A DNA stretch of 64,000 nucleotides, from positions 47,924,857-47,988,856 of the forward strand of contig NC_069657.1 in assembly GCF_027244095.1 (NCBI RefSeq). Direction: 5' to 3'. Position numbers and translations under genes: made by a program. Under the pieces are notes generated by a model. The model saw nothing but the letters and a program-made list of their open reading frames with translations, was not told where the DNA came from and made no database searches. Source of the DNA: Hemicordylus capensis. Its lineage: Eukaryota; Chordata; Lepidosauria; Squamata; Cordylidae. Positions 41,154-53,486 of the stretch are shown piece after piece (position 1 is the first letter of the stretch; the number at the start of each line of letters is the position of its first letter).

Positions 41154-41680
41154 TCCTTCATTGGAGCCAGTCATTTTATAGAAAAATTGGGTAACAGCTA
41201 TGCAGCTGGAGCTGGTGACCAGTTCATAATCCAAGGTTTAAAAGTCCTATATTGGGTCAAAGAAATATGTTATTGAAGTATTTCTGACTTAGCGTGGCTT
41301 GATTCTAAAAGGTCAGGCACACACTTGCTTGGGGAGAGTCAGCTGCTCATGCCCTTGTCTCATGACATCATCTAAAAGAGCCACAAGCATCTGAGAGAAG
41401 AAATGCTGTTTTGTTGTTCATTCAGTTGACTCTCTCTTTCTCTTTCTTTTAAACTTGTTCAGTAATCTGAGAGTTTGCAAGTGAATCCCCCAACAGGCAT
41501 GTTAAAAATTCCTGTACTTGCCAATCATAAAAAATGGTCTTTATGAGGTGCTGAGAAATGGACCATAGGCTCTGGGTGCTAGAAACCGCATTGCCAGGGC
41601 CCAAGCCTGGAAGAAAAACCTTCTTACCTCTCCCTAATCCTTGATAGGTGTAAATTATCTGTGGTTTCCAAAGCTGCTCT
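41154..41680. other. No recognised feature
   Basis: Intergenic sequence with a CT-rich patch near 41430-41450 and ending in a 15-T run. Confidence 0.45.
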
Positions 41681-41695
41681 TTTTTTTTTTTTTTT

Positions 41696-42072
41696 GCCAG
41701 CTTCTGCCTTCACATTACTAACCAACAAAAGGAAGTACTTTTTCACACAGCTAATAATTAATCTATGGAATTCTCTGCCACTGGGTGTGGTGATGGCCAC
41801 TAGTTTGGATGGCTTTAAAAGGGGCTCAGACAAATTCATGGAGGACAGGTCTATCAATGGCTATTTGGTAGTCTGGTGGCTGTGGGCCATCTCCAGCCTC
41901 AGAGGCAAGATGCCTCTAAATATCAGTTGCAGGGGAGCAACAGCAAGAGAGAGGGCATGTCCTCACCTCTTGCCTGTGGGCTTCTCAGGGGCATCTGGTG
42001 GGCCATTGTGTGAATCAGGATGCTGGGCTAGAAAGGTCTTGAAAGATAGATCCAGCAGGGCTGTTCTTATGC
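41696..42072 (+). mobile_element. CR1 LINE 3' end
   Basis: Translatable end ('INLWNSLPLGVVMATSLDGF' then KRGSDKF) followed by the CR1 3' UTR ('gcaagatgcctctaaatatc', 'ggcatctggtgggccattgt') and the terminus 'agcagggctgttcttatg'. Well preserved but short. Confidence 0.9.
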
Positions 42073-42773
42073 CCCAATGCATTGCCTTTAATAACAGCTT
42101 CATATGCAAATATTAAGAAGCAATAATGCTCACATTTGTATGTCAAGAAACAAATTAATCTGCTTTTTCATGCACATGGCTAATAAAGGCATAGGAGTAA
42201 ACCAGGCCAGAGTCATCGCCTGCCCCACCCACCTCGCAGGCAAGTTGGTGCAGGAAATTCACTCTGCACTTGTTCAGGAGAACTTTCATTTACTCCATAT
42301 GTTCCAGGACAAAACGTTAGTATTAGAAACCGATGCTGGGCCTGAGCCTTAGCATAAAGTAACATTCCCCCCTCCCGCCACCTGGTTTCTGTGTTATGAA
42401 GGGGCAGTTTTATGTGCCAGTAGCAACTAGGGTTCTCAGCTGGCAAGGGAAAAAAGCAAATGGCATAGCTTGCTTCTGTGCCCTTAAAAACAGAAATCAG
42501 CAGGTAACACTTTCCATAGCACGGAGAAAAGCATTTGGTCCATGACTTCAGCCTCAAGAAAAACTATGAATCTTGGAGCCATTTCTGCCACATGGAAAAG
42601 GGAATTTTTGGAAGCAAAGATGTGCCACGCTGAAACACAAGGCGGCTGGTGGAGTGCTCCCTGCAGAGGAAAGAGGACACTGCACTGTGTGTCTCCTGCC
42701 CCCACCTGGGTCCCAGATAAAGGAGGGGGGAGGAGGGGACTGGCCCAGTCCGGTCTGACAGACATGATGGATG
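42073..42773. other. No recognised feature
   Basis: Intergenic; the 114-residue minus-strand frame has no known domain. Confidence 0.45.
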
Positions 42774-42904
42774 TCTATGGTGATTCTCTTTATTTAGCAG
42801 GGGGAGAGCAACTGGCCCTATCCATCCCCAAAAGCCTCCAGTTGCTCTTGCTGGTGGTTGTTTTTTTTAAAAATTGTCAGCCCTTTGGACTGGAGACAGG
42901 GATA

Positions 42905-42965
<61 letters not shown>

Positions 42966-43020
42966 GTGTAAACCGCTTTGGGAGCTTTTGTTGAAAAGCA
43001 ATATATAAATATTCATCGTA
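42774..43020 (+). mobile_element. LINE 3'-end fragment with embedded (CT)n
   Basis: 'ctttatttagcagggggaga', 'gtcagccctttggactggag' and the terminus 'gtaaaccgctttgggagctt' then 'tatataaatatt'. Split by the (CT)n run. Confidence 0.75.
42907..42963. repeat. (CT)n microsatellite
   Basis: About 28 uninterrupted CT units. Confidence 0.97.
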
Positions 43021-44054
43021 TTCATATGTCATGGAGTTCCACCACGACAGCACAGGGGCTTCTGATGATTCTGGCTTGTTGGAGATTCCCTGCTGTCATG
43101 AGGGAGTTCCCTCTAACAACACCCGTTGGTCCAGTTGTTGGACTGTCATGATTGCACAGCTCTAGCTTATACCATCATAGCAAGCGCAGAGTTGCCAGTT
43201 GACCAAAACATGGCCTGACCTGCTCCTCCTGTCTTAAAACAGCAGCATTTCTAGAAATCAGCTGTTGAGGTTTCTCCTGACATGGAGAGAAGTGTTATCA
43301 TTCAGTAATGTCAGGCATGGGAGCTGTTGTTAGGCAAAAAGTTGGCAACCCTATTAATACTGGGGGAAAGCCACAAGAATGGAAAAACTGACAAATTCCT
43401 TCCATTTATTATTTTATCTCCCCCCCTCCCCGGGCAATATTCCTGGCCTTTAACAGCTGCATTACAAGCAAACATTCAACAAGCGAAGCACCTCCATTCC
43501 AGGAATACCCATCATTTAAAACACAGAAAGCCAGCTGGGGGAAACAAATCCTAATTGTAGACTTACACTGTGAATGATTACAATGAATCGGTTCTTTCAA
43601 ATGTTCCTGTTGTAAGATTTGACGCTGCAAATCAAAATTTGATCCCTACCCCCCACCCTCACCCCCGCCGCTGGGTTTAGTTAAAGTGCATTGTTCAGCC
43701 ATATGGATGGACCCATCCGGTGTGACCTCAGTTAAATGACTAATATTTCCCCATCAGTGATAATAGACATACAGAGATGGATACATGGTTCTAAGGTGAG
43801 CAATAATGTCTTGTTTTTCTTCATTGTTCACTGACTTCCCAAAAGGAGTAGTCTCATTGTTTGTTATTCTGTCATTTGGTTGACTGGAAGTCCTTTCTTC
43901 CTGAATCTCAGGCACCTTAGAAAGCCCTTGATTAAAAATAACTACACTGAGCAGCATCGAGACAAAGTTACTCCAGACTGAGCTGCATTGGCATTCAGAT
44001 ATTACATGACCAGTAACTGAATTCCTGTCATTTGCCATCCATAAGGCCATCAGG
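43021..44054. other. No recognised feature
   Basis: Intergenic; no supported gene or repeat. Confidence 0.45.
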
Positions 44055-44460
44055 GTCTGAGGATATTTATTTTATTTTATTTTAAAATATTTCTATACCA
44101 CCCAAAACTTGCATCTCTGGCCGGTTTACAATTAAAATAATTTAAAACATTAAATCAATTAACAATTAAAATCATTTAAAAGATTAAAAACATTTAAAAC
44201 CCATATTAAAATTATTTAAAACTATAAATCTAATTAAACACTTGGGTAAATAAATGTGTCTTCAGTGCCTTTAAAAGGGTTACTAGAGACGAGGAAGCTC
44301 TTATTTCAACAGGGAGTGCATTCCAAAGTCCAGGGGCTGCAAAAGGGAAGGCCAGTTCCAGAGTAGCCCAAGTGATTACCCTCAGACTGAGTGTCAGGTT
44401 GTTACTTGGTGGGCTGGTAACATCCAGTACTCTCTCCCAGTCTCTTTGCATATATTTTGC
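44055..44460 (-). mobile_element. LINE 3' end (L2/CR1 group)
   Basis: Minus-strand frame 44451-44230 ends 'GLWNALPVEIRASSSLVTLL' then KALKTHLFTQVFN, the typical C-terminus. It is followed by an AT-rich 3' UTR and a 'ggtatagaaatat' terminus at low coordinates. Confidence 0.75.
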
Positions 44461-44466
44461 TACAAT

Positions 44467-44542
<76 letters not shown>

Positions 44543-44543
44543 T
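44467..44543. repeat. (TTTC)n microsatellite
   Basis: About 19 tetramer units, uninterrupted. Confidence 0.97.
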
Positions 44544-44574
44544 GTATTGCTTATTACCTTAGCATTGCTTATTA

Positions 44575-44690
44575 TTGTCCTCTGCTAACTGAGCAGAGAG
44601 ACACCTTTTTAAAGTGGTGATTCCCTTCATTTAGCAGGGGAGAGCAACTGGCCCTATCAACCCCCAGCACAGCATCCCTCCAGTGCTGCT
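44575..44690 (+). mobile_element. LINE 3'-end fragment
   Basis: 'ctgctaactgagcagagaga', 'catttagcaggggagagcaa', 'cccagcacagcatccctcca' match the 22596 family; the terminus is missing. Confidence 0.7.
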
Positions 44691-44977
44691 GGCAACTGTT
44701 TCCAACTGTGAGCACTAATTTTCATCTGCCCCAGCTTGGAGTCACCTGTGAGAGAGGCGACTTTGAGTTTTGGGGAACCTATAAAGATGGAGGGAGCACC
44801 AGCAGTGCAGCTGGCGGCTGACCTGTAGGTGGTCACCAAAGCCGGCCGCCAAAGGGGGCCGGCCTTTGGTGCCTGGCCTTTGGTGTGGGACTGAGGGCTA
44901 GGGCATACTATATTCCTATTGGTTATTTTAGGAACTGCAACAGCTGGTTTGCCCACTTGTTACTGAGACTTGGCTGA

Positions 44978-47900
44978 ACTTAATTTGTAATGTGTCTGTG
45001 TTTTTCTGGAGATGGGGAGACAGGGGGCGCCTTCGTTGACTGTGGGGCAGCTATAGCGGTGGTGGTGGGGAATATAAGAAGTAACATTGGCAGGTCAGCA
45101 GGCCATTCCAGGGGAAGGGTAGTAAGAAATTTAATAGCTGTCTCCCCCTCCGGCTGTCCTGCCAGCTCTTTGATCTTGGAGAGCACTGCCAACAAGCCAT
45201 GTAACCTCACTTTGCTCCTTTGCAATGCCAGGTCAGTCCAGAACAAACCCAAACTAATCCATAATTTGATTGTGGATGAAGGGGCCGACCTGGAGTGTAT
45301 CATCGAGACTTGTTTGGGGGAGGCTAGTGGCCCAGTCTGGTCACGGCTTCCCCCCCAGGGTATTCTGTAGAGGAGCAGGTGAGGAGACACAGGTGGGGAG
45401 GTGTAGTGGCTGTGATCTATGAGGATAACATTTCCCTTACCAGGGTCCCTGTCAGGTATCTGACCATATTGAATTTGTGTACTTAAGTTTTGGGACCAGG
45501 GATAGATTGGGACTTCTGTTGGTGTACCGATCACCCCGCTGCCCAACAGAGTCCCTTACTCACAGATTTGGTCGCAGAACTTGCATTGGCATATCCCAGA
45601 TTTTTGGTGCTGGAGGACTTCAGTGTTCATTTCAGGACCAACTTGTCCGGGGCAGTTCAGGAGTTCATAGTTGCCATGACAACTATGGGCCTATCCCAAG
45701 TGGTCTCTGGACTGACACACGTTGCAGGTCACACACTTGATTTGGTCTTTTACTCTGATCAAGGTGCTGTTCCATGGATGGGGACTCCTGTGATTTCCCC
45801 ATTGTCATGGACGGACCACCATCTGGTTAAGGTTAGGCGTACAACCACTACCCACCTCCACAGGGGTGAAGGACCTATTAGAATGGTCCTCCCAAAGAGG
45901 TTATTGGACCCAAAAAGCCTTGGAAGGATTTAATGTTGGCTCTGCCAATGACGCTCTTGATGCCCTAGTGGAGAACTAGAACATACTCACCAGGGCAGTA
46001 GACACGATTGCTCCCGAGCGTCCCCTCTGACCCGCTTCAGAATTGGCCCCTTGGTATATGGAAGATCTATAGGGGCAGAAGCGGCAAGGTAGGTGACTGG
46101 AGCACAAGTGGAGAAAAACTCGACTCGAATCTGACAGATTATTACATAGAGCACATTTAAAGATCTATGCTCAGGCAATCAGTGAGTTGCAAGTATTGAA
46201 TCTGCGAGTTCACGTCCAGCGGAGTTGTCCAGGGTTGTGAGGGGACTAGTACGTGCCCCCACTTCCTTGAATCAGAATCTGGAGCCATCAGTTACCCACT
46301 GTGATGTGTTTAATGAATTCTTTGCAGATAAAATCTCTCGGATTCAGGCTGACTTAGATGGAGACTCTACAATTACTGTGATGTCTGAATTGGAGATGTC
46401 CAGCAACTCCTCTTATGCGGTTCGACTGGCTCAGTTTCATTTTGTGACTTCTGATGATGTGGACAAGCTGCTTGGAGCAATGAGGCCTACCACTTGTTCT
46501 CCTGACCCTTGTCCAACATGGCTTGTTCTATCTAGTAGGGAGGCTCTTGTAGGAGGCCTGGTAGAAATCATAAATGCTTCTTTGAGGGAGGGCAGGATGC
46601 TGCCTTGTCTTAAGGAGGCAATTATTAGACCTATTTTAAAGAAGCTTGCATTATATCCCTCAGGGTCGAGCAATTATAGGCCTACGTCCCATGGTTGGGC
46701 AAGGTAAATGAGACGGTGGTGGCCTCTCAGCTCCAGACGGTCTTGGAGGAAACCGATTATCTAGACCCATTTCAAACTGGCTTTCAGGTGGGTTATGTGG
46801 TGGAGACTGCCTTGGTCGGCCTGATGGATGATCTCCAATTGGGAATTGACAGAGGAAGTGTGACTCTGTTGGTCCTCTTGGACCTCTCAGCGGCTTTCGA
46901 TACTATCAACCATAGTATCCTTCTGGAACGTCTGAGAGTGCTGTAGGTGGGAGACACTGTTTTACGGTGGTTCCTCTCCTACCTCTCAGACACATCCCAG
47001 ATGGGGTTGACTGGAGACTGTTGCTCTTCAAAATCTGAGTTTGTGTCTGGCATCCCTCAGGGCTCCATACTGTCTCCAATGCTTTTTAACATCTACATGA
47101 AACCGCTGGAAGAGATCATCAGGGGATTTGGTGCGGGATGTTATCAGTATGCTGATGACACCCAGATCTACTTCTCTATGTCATCGTCATCAGGAGATGG
47201 TATAACCTCCCTAAATGTTTGCCTGGAAGCAGTAATGGGCTGGATGAGGGAGAATAAACTGAGACTGAATCCAGATAAGATGGAAGTACTTCTTGTGCGG
47301 GGTCAGAACTCCAGAGACAATTTTTATCTACCTGTTCTAGATGGGGTCACACTTGCCCAAAAGGAACAGGTATGCAGTCTGGGAGTACTTCTGGATTCAC
47401 ACCTTTCCCTGGTATCTCAGGTTGAGGTGGTGGCCAGAGGGGCTTTCTATCAGCTTTGGCTGATACGCCAGCTGCGTCCATTTCTTGAGATGAATGACAT
47501 CAGAACAGTGGTACATATGCTGATACAGTAACTTCCAGATTTGATATCTGCAATGCGCTCTATGTGGGGCTCCCTTTGTACATAGTCCAGAAACTTCAGT
47601 TGGTACAGAATGCGGCAGCCAGGTTGGTCTCTGGGTCATCTCGGAGAGACCACATTACTCCTTTGCTGATAAAGTTACACTGGCTGCCAATAGGTTTCTG
47701 GGCAAAATACAAGTTGCTGGTTATAACCTATAAAACCCTAAATGGCTTGGGCCCTAGGTATTTAAGAGAACATCTTCTTCATTATGAGCCCCGCCACCCA
47801 CTGAAGTCGTCTGGAGAGGTCCATCTCCTGTTGCCGCCAGCTCGCCTGGTTGCTGCCCCAAGATTGTAGAATGCACTTCCTACTGAAATACAATCCTCCC

Positions 47901-48109
47901 CATCTCTGACAATTTTTAAAAAGCATTTGAAAACCCACCTCTTCACCCAAGCTTTTTCAGTTTTTAAAATTGTTTAGGTTTTAATCTGTGTTTGATTTTT
48001 AATTGTTTTAAGTTTTTGTGTATGTTTTTGAGTTGTTTTTATGTTATTGTTAAGCACACAGAGATGGAAGTTTGGGGCAGTGTACAAATCTGATAAATAA
48101 ATAAATAAG
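44978..48109 (+). mobile_element. L2-like LINE, copy 2 (dead, more complete)
   Basis: Endonuclease start 'LLLCNARSVQNKPKLIHNLI' at about 45210-45270 and end 'PVISPLSWTDHHLVKVRRTT' near 45790-45845. Reverse transcriptase has LLDLSAAFDTINHSILLERL near 46875-46935, GIPQGSILSPMLFNIY near 47050-47097 and an intact YADD at 47148-47159. The C-terminal region 'VQNAAARLVSGSSRRDHITP' is followed by LHWLPI. The 3' UTR ends with an (AAAT)n tail. Broken by several stops and frameshifts, such as a TAG just before 46947, and its 5' end is truncated. Confidence 0.9.
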
Positions 48110-48112
48110 CAA

Positions 48113-48235
48113 ATATTTTTTAATTTTGAGCCCTTTGGGGTCAGGGAGTCATTTTATTTATTTATATCTATGTAAATCACTTTGGTGACTTTTGTTGAAA
48201 AGCAGTATATAAATATTTGTCATATTCGTATTTGT
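48113..48235 (+). mobile_element. LINE 3'-terminus fragment
   Basis: 'gagccctttggggtcaggga' then 'aatcactttggtgacttttg' and 'gtatataaatattt'. It abuts the tail of the L2-like copy 2. Confidence 0.75.
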
Positions 48236-48669
48236 ACCTTTTATATGCGCTTTTAAACTTATCCCTGAATTTATCTGGATTGGCAGTAGAGTTTCCACAC
48301 CACATGTCCCAGATTGGCCTTGACAGTCCAAAAATTGTATGTCCTGTCCAGGAAGTAGGACAGGGTGGCTCAGAAGGTGGTCAAGGGGGGGCAAGAACCG
48401 CTCAGAAAAGTAGTCCCTGCCCCCAGCTGCCTCCTAAGAAGTGGGGAATAGCTTGCCCCTTATGTGCCCCCCTTGGTGTGTGTGTGTGTGCGTGCGTGCG
48501 TGCACACCGCTACTGCATCCTGGGTACATTTTTGGATGCAAAATGTCCAGGAATTTGAGCAGAAAGCTTGCTTTAACAAATCGTATCCATTTTTCTTGTG
48601 CTTCTCTCCAGGCATTTTAGCTATATGGTATCAATGTTTAAAAGCCACCTTTTGGCTATATATACACTT

Positions 48670-48695
48670 TGATTGATTGATTGATTGATTGACTG
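48670..48695. repeat. (TTGA)n microsatellite
   Basis: Five to six units of GATT/TTGA. Confidence 0.9.
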
Positions 48696-48959
48696 AAATT
48701 CATGGGATAGATTAGTCATGATTAACTAGCCTGGATGTTGCCCAGTAAAATTCCTGATGACAAATCCATAGCTGAAGATGGAGTCATCTAGTGGTTACTT
48801 GAATTCAAGTCAAGGAAGAATCAAGAACGGTTTTGAATGTGAGCTCTGACAGCAGTTTTCATAGAAGTTCCTTTGAAATTGCCCTGTTCTGTAGCATCAA
48901 TAAAATAGCCTGAAATGTGATGTATGATCATTAGTAATGTTTCTGTGATGTCTTTCTGT
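48696..48959. other. No recognised feature
   Basis: Intergenic. Confidence 0.4.
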
Positions 48960-49325
48960 TACAACAGGGTTCTTTGTCATGAACCCTGTTGCCTATTAAG
49001 ATCATCTGGAGAAGTCCGGTTATGATTGCCACCAGCTCGTTTGGTGGCTCGTGACTGGGTTTCTCTGTGGCTACCTCGGGGCTCTGGAATATGCTCCCTC
49101 TTGAAATAAAAGTATCTCCTTCTCTGCTTGCTTTTAGGAAGAACCTCAAGACCGATCTGTTTTCCTAGGCTTTTAACTGATTTTTAAAAAATCTTTTGAG
49201 GTTGTTTTTTACTTGTTTTGTTTTTTGTGATTTTTTAACTGTTTTATATTTTTTTACATTCGCTGTGTTTTAACTTCCTAGAGAGGTCTATATCAGGCGG
49301 TATAGAAATATGATGAACAAACAAT
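48960..49325 (+). mobile_element. L2-like LINE 3' end
   Basis: 'catgaaccctgttgcctatt' and 'ttgccaccagctcgtttggt' match the C-terminal coding part of copies 1 and 2; the 3' end reads 'gcggtatagaaatatgatga'. Confidence 0.75.
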
Positions 49326-49524
49326 AAATGAGGTGCTTAGGGGTTTTTTGCAGCACTAACTCACTTACTGAGACACAGGATGCCATGATACCTGCAGTGA
49401 GAAATGATGAATTGTGTCTGTAGACCATCCATGATCCCTAGTTTGCTGATGGGAAAGCTGAGCCCAAGAGATAGTGATTTACCCAAGAACACACATCAGG
49501 TCCAAGGCATGGGGAGGATAAATG

Positions 49525-49735
49525 AGTGCTAGTGTGGTGTTCTAGTGGTTAGTGTGTGGGACTACGACCTGGGAGACCAAATCCCCATTCAACCATGAAA
49601 CTCATTGCTTGACTCTGGGCCAAGCACATATCTCTCAGCTTAACTTAGCTCACAGCATTGTTGTGAGGATAAACACAACCATGTATACTGCTGGGCTCCT
49701 TAGAAGAAGAATGGGATATAAGCATTTTTTTAAAA
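49525..49735 (+). mobile_element. tRNA-derived SINE
   Basis: 'gtggtgttctagtggttagt' (box A), 'gaccaaatccccattcaacc' (box B region), 'ttgttgtgaggataaacaca' and the end 'gaatgggatataagc'. Same family as 8990-9470. Confidence 0.8.
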
Positions 49736-50164
49736 AAGAGTGCAATCTCTCAGAAAGACTGTTTTGAAGTCACTGGAGCACTTCATCTCACCTGACTCCC
49801 TCTAGTCATCATTCTTAGCTAAGTGTGTCAGGATACCAACCAAATGAAAAGCTTCTGCTTGGTCTCACTAAGCACTTTGGTAAGTGTAAGGGCTTATCAC
49901 TGAAGAATGTCTGAGGACACACCTACAAAGCAGTTGACTCTGGGCATCTGGTCTGCGATATGCTGATTATGCAAGTGCAGAACCTCATTTCTTTTCCATT
50001 TCAAGGTGGAGAAGAGCTTCAGGAGGAAATGACATTCGACTCATAATGCTACAAAGCATTCCAAGTTGGACAAATTCATAGACCACCAAAGCATGACATG
50101 ATTTGCAGCACTCCTCCTCCTCTACATATCTTAGAAATCTCCTTCTCTCCTTATGTCTGGCATG
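49736..50164. other. No recognised feature
   Basis: Intergenic. Confidence 0.4.
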
Positions 50165-50545
50165 GCACGTTGGTGTAGCATAGTGGCTAAGAAACTGAGC
50201 TACTATGACTCAGGAAGTCCATGGTTTGAATTTCACGGCCGCTATGAACTCACTGGAGATGGGCCGTAGCTCATGGGTAGACCAACTGCTTTGCATGGAG
50301 AAGGTCTCAAGTTCAATCCCTGGTATTTCCAGGTAGGCCTGGGAAAGACTCCTGCCTGAGACCTTGGAAAGCTGCTGCCAGCTAGATGGACCAGTGGCTT
50401 CCTATGTTCCCATAAAGACTCTAGGCAAGTCAATCATCCTCAAGTTCTCCTCTCTAGTATGGGGATAGGAACAATCCCCATGCTACAATCCTTACAGGAT
50501 TGTTGTAATTCTTACAGCAAGATAATACATGTGAAGTATTTTGAA
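50165..50545 (+). mobile_element. tRNA-derived SINE interrupted by another SINE
   Basis: Head 'tggtgtagcatagtggctaa' and box B-like 'catggtttgaatttcacg', then the nested SINE, then the body 'ctaggcaagtcaatcatcct' and 'caggattgttgtaattctta'. Confidence 0.65.
50257..50411 (+). mobile_element. tRNA-headed SINE with CR1-like tail, nested
   Basis: GATGGGCCGTAGCTCATGGG, box B CAAGTTCAATCCCTGG, 'aagactcctgcctgagacct' and a shortened tail ending 'ggcttcctatgttcc'. Confidence 0.8.
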
Positions 50546-50559
50546 CTTGCTAAGTATCA

Positions 50560-51480
50560 TAAGAAAGTAAGGATAGTACTGCTGGATCAAGCCAAAGACC
50601 ATCCATCCCAGCATCCTGTCTCACAGAGTGGCCAATCAGGTGCACTTGGGAAGTCCACAAGTGAGGTGGTGGTGGTGCCAGAAACAACTGCCCCCTCCCA
50701 TGATGCATCCCAGCACCTGGTGTTCAGAGTCATGCCCCTCTGATCCTGATGGAAATATATAGCTACCAAGGCTAGTAGCCGATAGCCCTATCCTCCATGA
50801 ATGTATCTAAACCCCTTTTAAAACCATCTAGATTGGTGGCCAATGGCCATCGCCACATCCAGCACAGCTCATAGTTTAACTAAAGGTAAAGAGTGCCGTC
50901 AAGTCGGTTTTGACTCCTGGCGACCCTGTGGTTGTCTTTGGTAGAATACAGGAGAGGTTTACCATTGCCTCTTCATGCGTACTATGAGATGATGCCTTTC
51001 AGCATCTTCCTATATTGCTGCTGCCTGATATAGCTGTTTCCCATAGTCTGGGAAACATACCAGCGGGGATTCGAACTGGCAACTTCTGGCTTGTTAGTCA
51101 AGTCATTCCCTCCCTGCGCCATTAGGTGGTTGGCATAGTTTAACTACATGCTGTGCAAACAAGTACTTAAATAAGTACTTCCTTTTGACTGTCCTGAATC
51201 TCCCAGGATTTAGCTTCAATGGATGACCCTAGTTTCTAAAATTACATAATAGAGAGAAAACAAATCTCTCTATCCACTTTATCTACACCATGCACAATTT
51301 TATACACTTCTGTCATGTCTGTCTGTCCCCCCTCCACCCCATATCCCCCTTCTTTCTAAACTAAAAAGGCCCCTATGTAGTCTTTCCTCATAGGGGAGTC
51401 TCTCTAACTTATTCATCATTTTGGTTGCCCTCCCTGCACCTTTCTAACTATACATCCTTCCAAATCATTCCTAATGATAG
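50560..51480 (-). mobile_element. CR1 LINE 3' region, interrupted by a Sauria SINE
   Basis: Minus-strand CR1: the terminus is at 50560-50660 ('ctgctggatcaagcc'), and upstream parts continue to 51460 ('ctttcctcataggggagtct', 'ttttggttgccctccctgca'). Interrupted at 50883-51133. Confidence 0.82.
50883..51133 (-). mobile_element. Sauria-type SINE with perfect 13-bp target duplication
   Basis: CATAGTTTAACTA flanks both sides (50870-50882 and 51134-51146). The body has box B TTCGAATCCCCGCTGG (minus strand) and the BovB-like end. Inserted into CR1. Confidence 0.95.
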
Positions 51481-51639
51481 GAATGGCCATGGTTGTCATC
51501 ATCACCACCATCATTATCCTTATCATCATCACCTTGATGCTCATCCAAGAACACGATATGGTTCTTATAGAGACCTTAACAGAATGGACTGTAGCAGTTC
51601 TTTAAGGAGAGCTATTTGGAGAATAAGGATGGGGTTCAT

Positions 51640-51785
51640 AGCAGAAGGCCCAGGTCCACTCTCTGGCACCTACAGGTGAGTCTGGGAAAGACTCCTGCCC
51701 GAGACCTTGAAGAGCTGCCACCAATCAGTGTAGACCGTACTGAGCTAGATCATGGACCAATGGCCCAAGAAGTCCCTATGTCCCT
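51640..51785 (+). mobile_element. SINE tail fragment
   Basis: 'gaaagactcctgcccgagac', 'cagtgtagaccgtactgagc' and 'tccctatgtccctgg': the second half of the tRNA/CR1-tailed SINE, without its head. Confidence 0.7.
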
Positions 51786-52298
51786 GGAAAAGCCTACCAT
51801 CCATGCACGGCATTCATAGAACAAGCAGAAACAGGAGAAATGAATGGGGTTGTTCAGTGCGGGGAGAGAGAGACACAGTGATCAGACTACTGGAGCTAGC
51901 ACAGCAGTGGTGATGAAGCAAGGCGGCCACTGCAGACAAGTTCTCTCTTCAGCACTGCAGCCACCAGTGGTGGCCTACAACATCCAGGAGCAGCTGCAGC
52001 ATGTCTGGAAGGTGAGGTCAACCCAGCAAGGGTGAAGAGAGATAGGGCTGGCTGGTGAGGGGGCACGGCTGGCTGGTATCCATGTCAGGAGGCGGGGCAA
52101 GCAGCTTGTTGCCTTGTGTCTTGAGTGGCAACAAGGCCGTGCAGAGCAACCCCTCGAAGAACAGGGTAAGACTAGGAGCCTTGGAAAGTCTGAGGAAGAG
52201 ACAGGGCTTGCTGTCTATGAGAGTGATGTAGGAAGTTGATGCCACTTTTCATACTTCATTGATGGGAGGATTCGCAGTGAGGACTTTCAAATGCACAG
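51786..52298. other. No recognised feature
   Basis: Intergenic. Confidence 0.4.
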
Positions 52299-52599
52299 TA
52301 ACACAGAAGCTGCCTTCTACCGAGTCAGACCATTGGTCCATCTAGCTCAGTATTGTCTACCCTGACTGGCAGTGCAGCAGCTTCTCCAAAGTTGCAGGCA
52401 GGAGTCTATCTCAGCTCTCTCTTAGAGATGCCAGGGAGGGAACTTTGGAGCCTTCTGCTCTCCCCAGAGTGGCTCCATCCCCTAAGTAGAATAGCTTAAA
52501 GTGCTCACATGTAGTCTCCCATTCAAATGCAAGCCAGGACAGACTCTGCTTAGCAAAGGGGGCAATTCATGCTTGCTAACACAAGACCATCTCTCCTCC
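52299..52599 (-). mobile_element. 5S-headed composite SINE
   Basis: Minus-strand near-full-length copy. The tail starts at 52299; the 5S block 'ttgctaagcagagtctgtcc' is near 52540-52560. Confidence 0.85.
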
Positions 52600-53486
52600 A
52601 TATTTGATACTCTCTTTTCTTAGCGTGGCTGGGGGGAAAGAAGGCTGTTGAGGCACATTTTCTGAAAAGAACCCTCCCACCCCTCACGCTGCACAGCCTA
52701 CTTCTCTCCAGGGAAAAAAGATCCTGTATTATAAGACTTCTCCTTTTTCCATTTACATTGTTGGTAGAGACACAAAAAACATAGAAAGTCATGCTGGTCC
52801 ATTAAAAAAATTATATATAGATATAGATAGATACACACACACACCCCAAAATAGGGCAATACCTTTATTAGAAGAAATGATTACATCACAAAGTAGCGAG
52901 GAAGCTTTCTAGTTCCCCAGAACACTCTGCAGGCTGGATTTTTAAGTAAAATGACAGGAAAATGGGTGGGATGGCAGTAGGAGACAGGAAAACAATATTG
53001 GCATGATGGGAAAGCCCCAAGGTTTGCTATTATAGTCTTAAAATGGCATTCAGGAGGTGTTGGGCAGACCTAATTCGATAATATTCTTACTGAAATGCAG
53101 GTACATTTCATGCTAGATGCAAAACAGAATCCAGGTCACATCAAGGGCTATTGGGACAAAGAAATGACAATAGCTGTCCTTTCCCCTTATTGATTAATTT
53201 ATTATCAGTTACATCATCAGTTATGTGGATCTGTTTTCATCATTAGTTAGAGAAAACAAAGTGGAGAAGGTGACATTTAGTGGGAGAGGAAAGAAAATGT
53301 TCTTATGCTAGAGAAAGGTAGCAAATAGCTTGTTTTGGTGACAAAGTAGCTTGGGGGTAATTTCAGTGTGAAAATGGCCTCATGGAAGAGCTAACCTCTC
53401 CCTCCCCACATGCTGTGGCTCAGATCTGAATTATACCCCAGAACTGCTTTTAGCAGTTAGTTCTTTTTAATTATTCTTTAGTTTTG
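52600..53486. other. No recognised gene; short (TA)/(AC) repeat at 52810-52846
   Basis: Intergenic, AT-leaning sequence. Confidence 0.45.
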
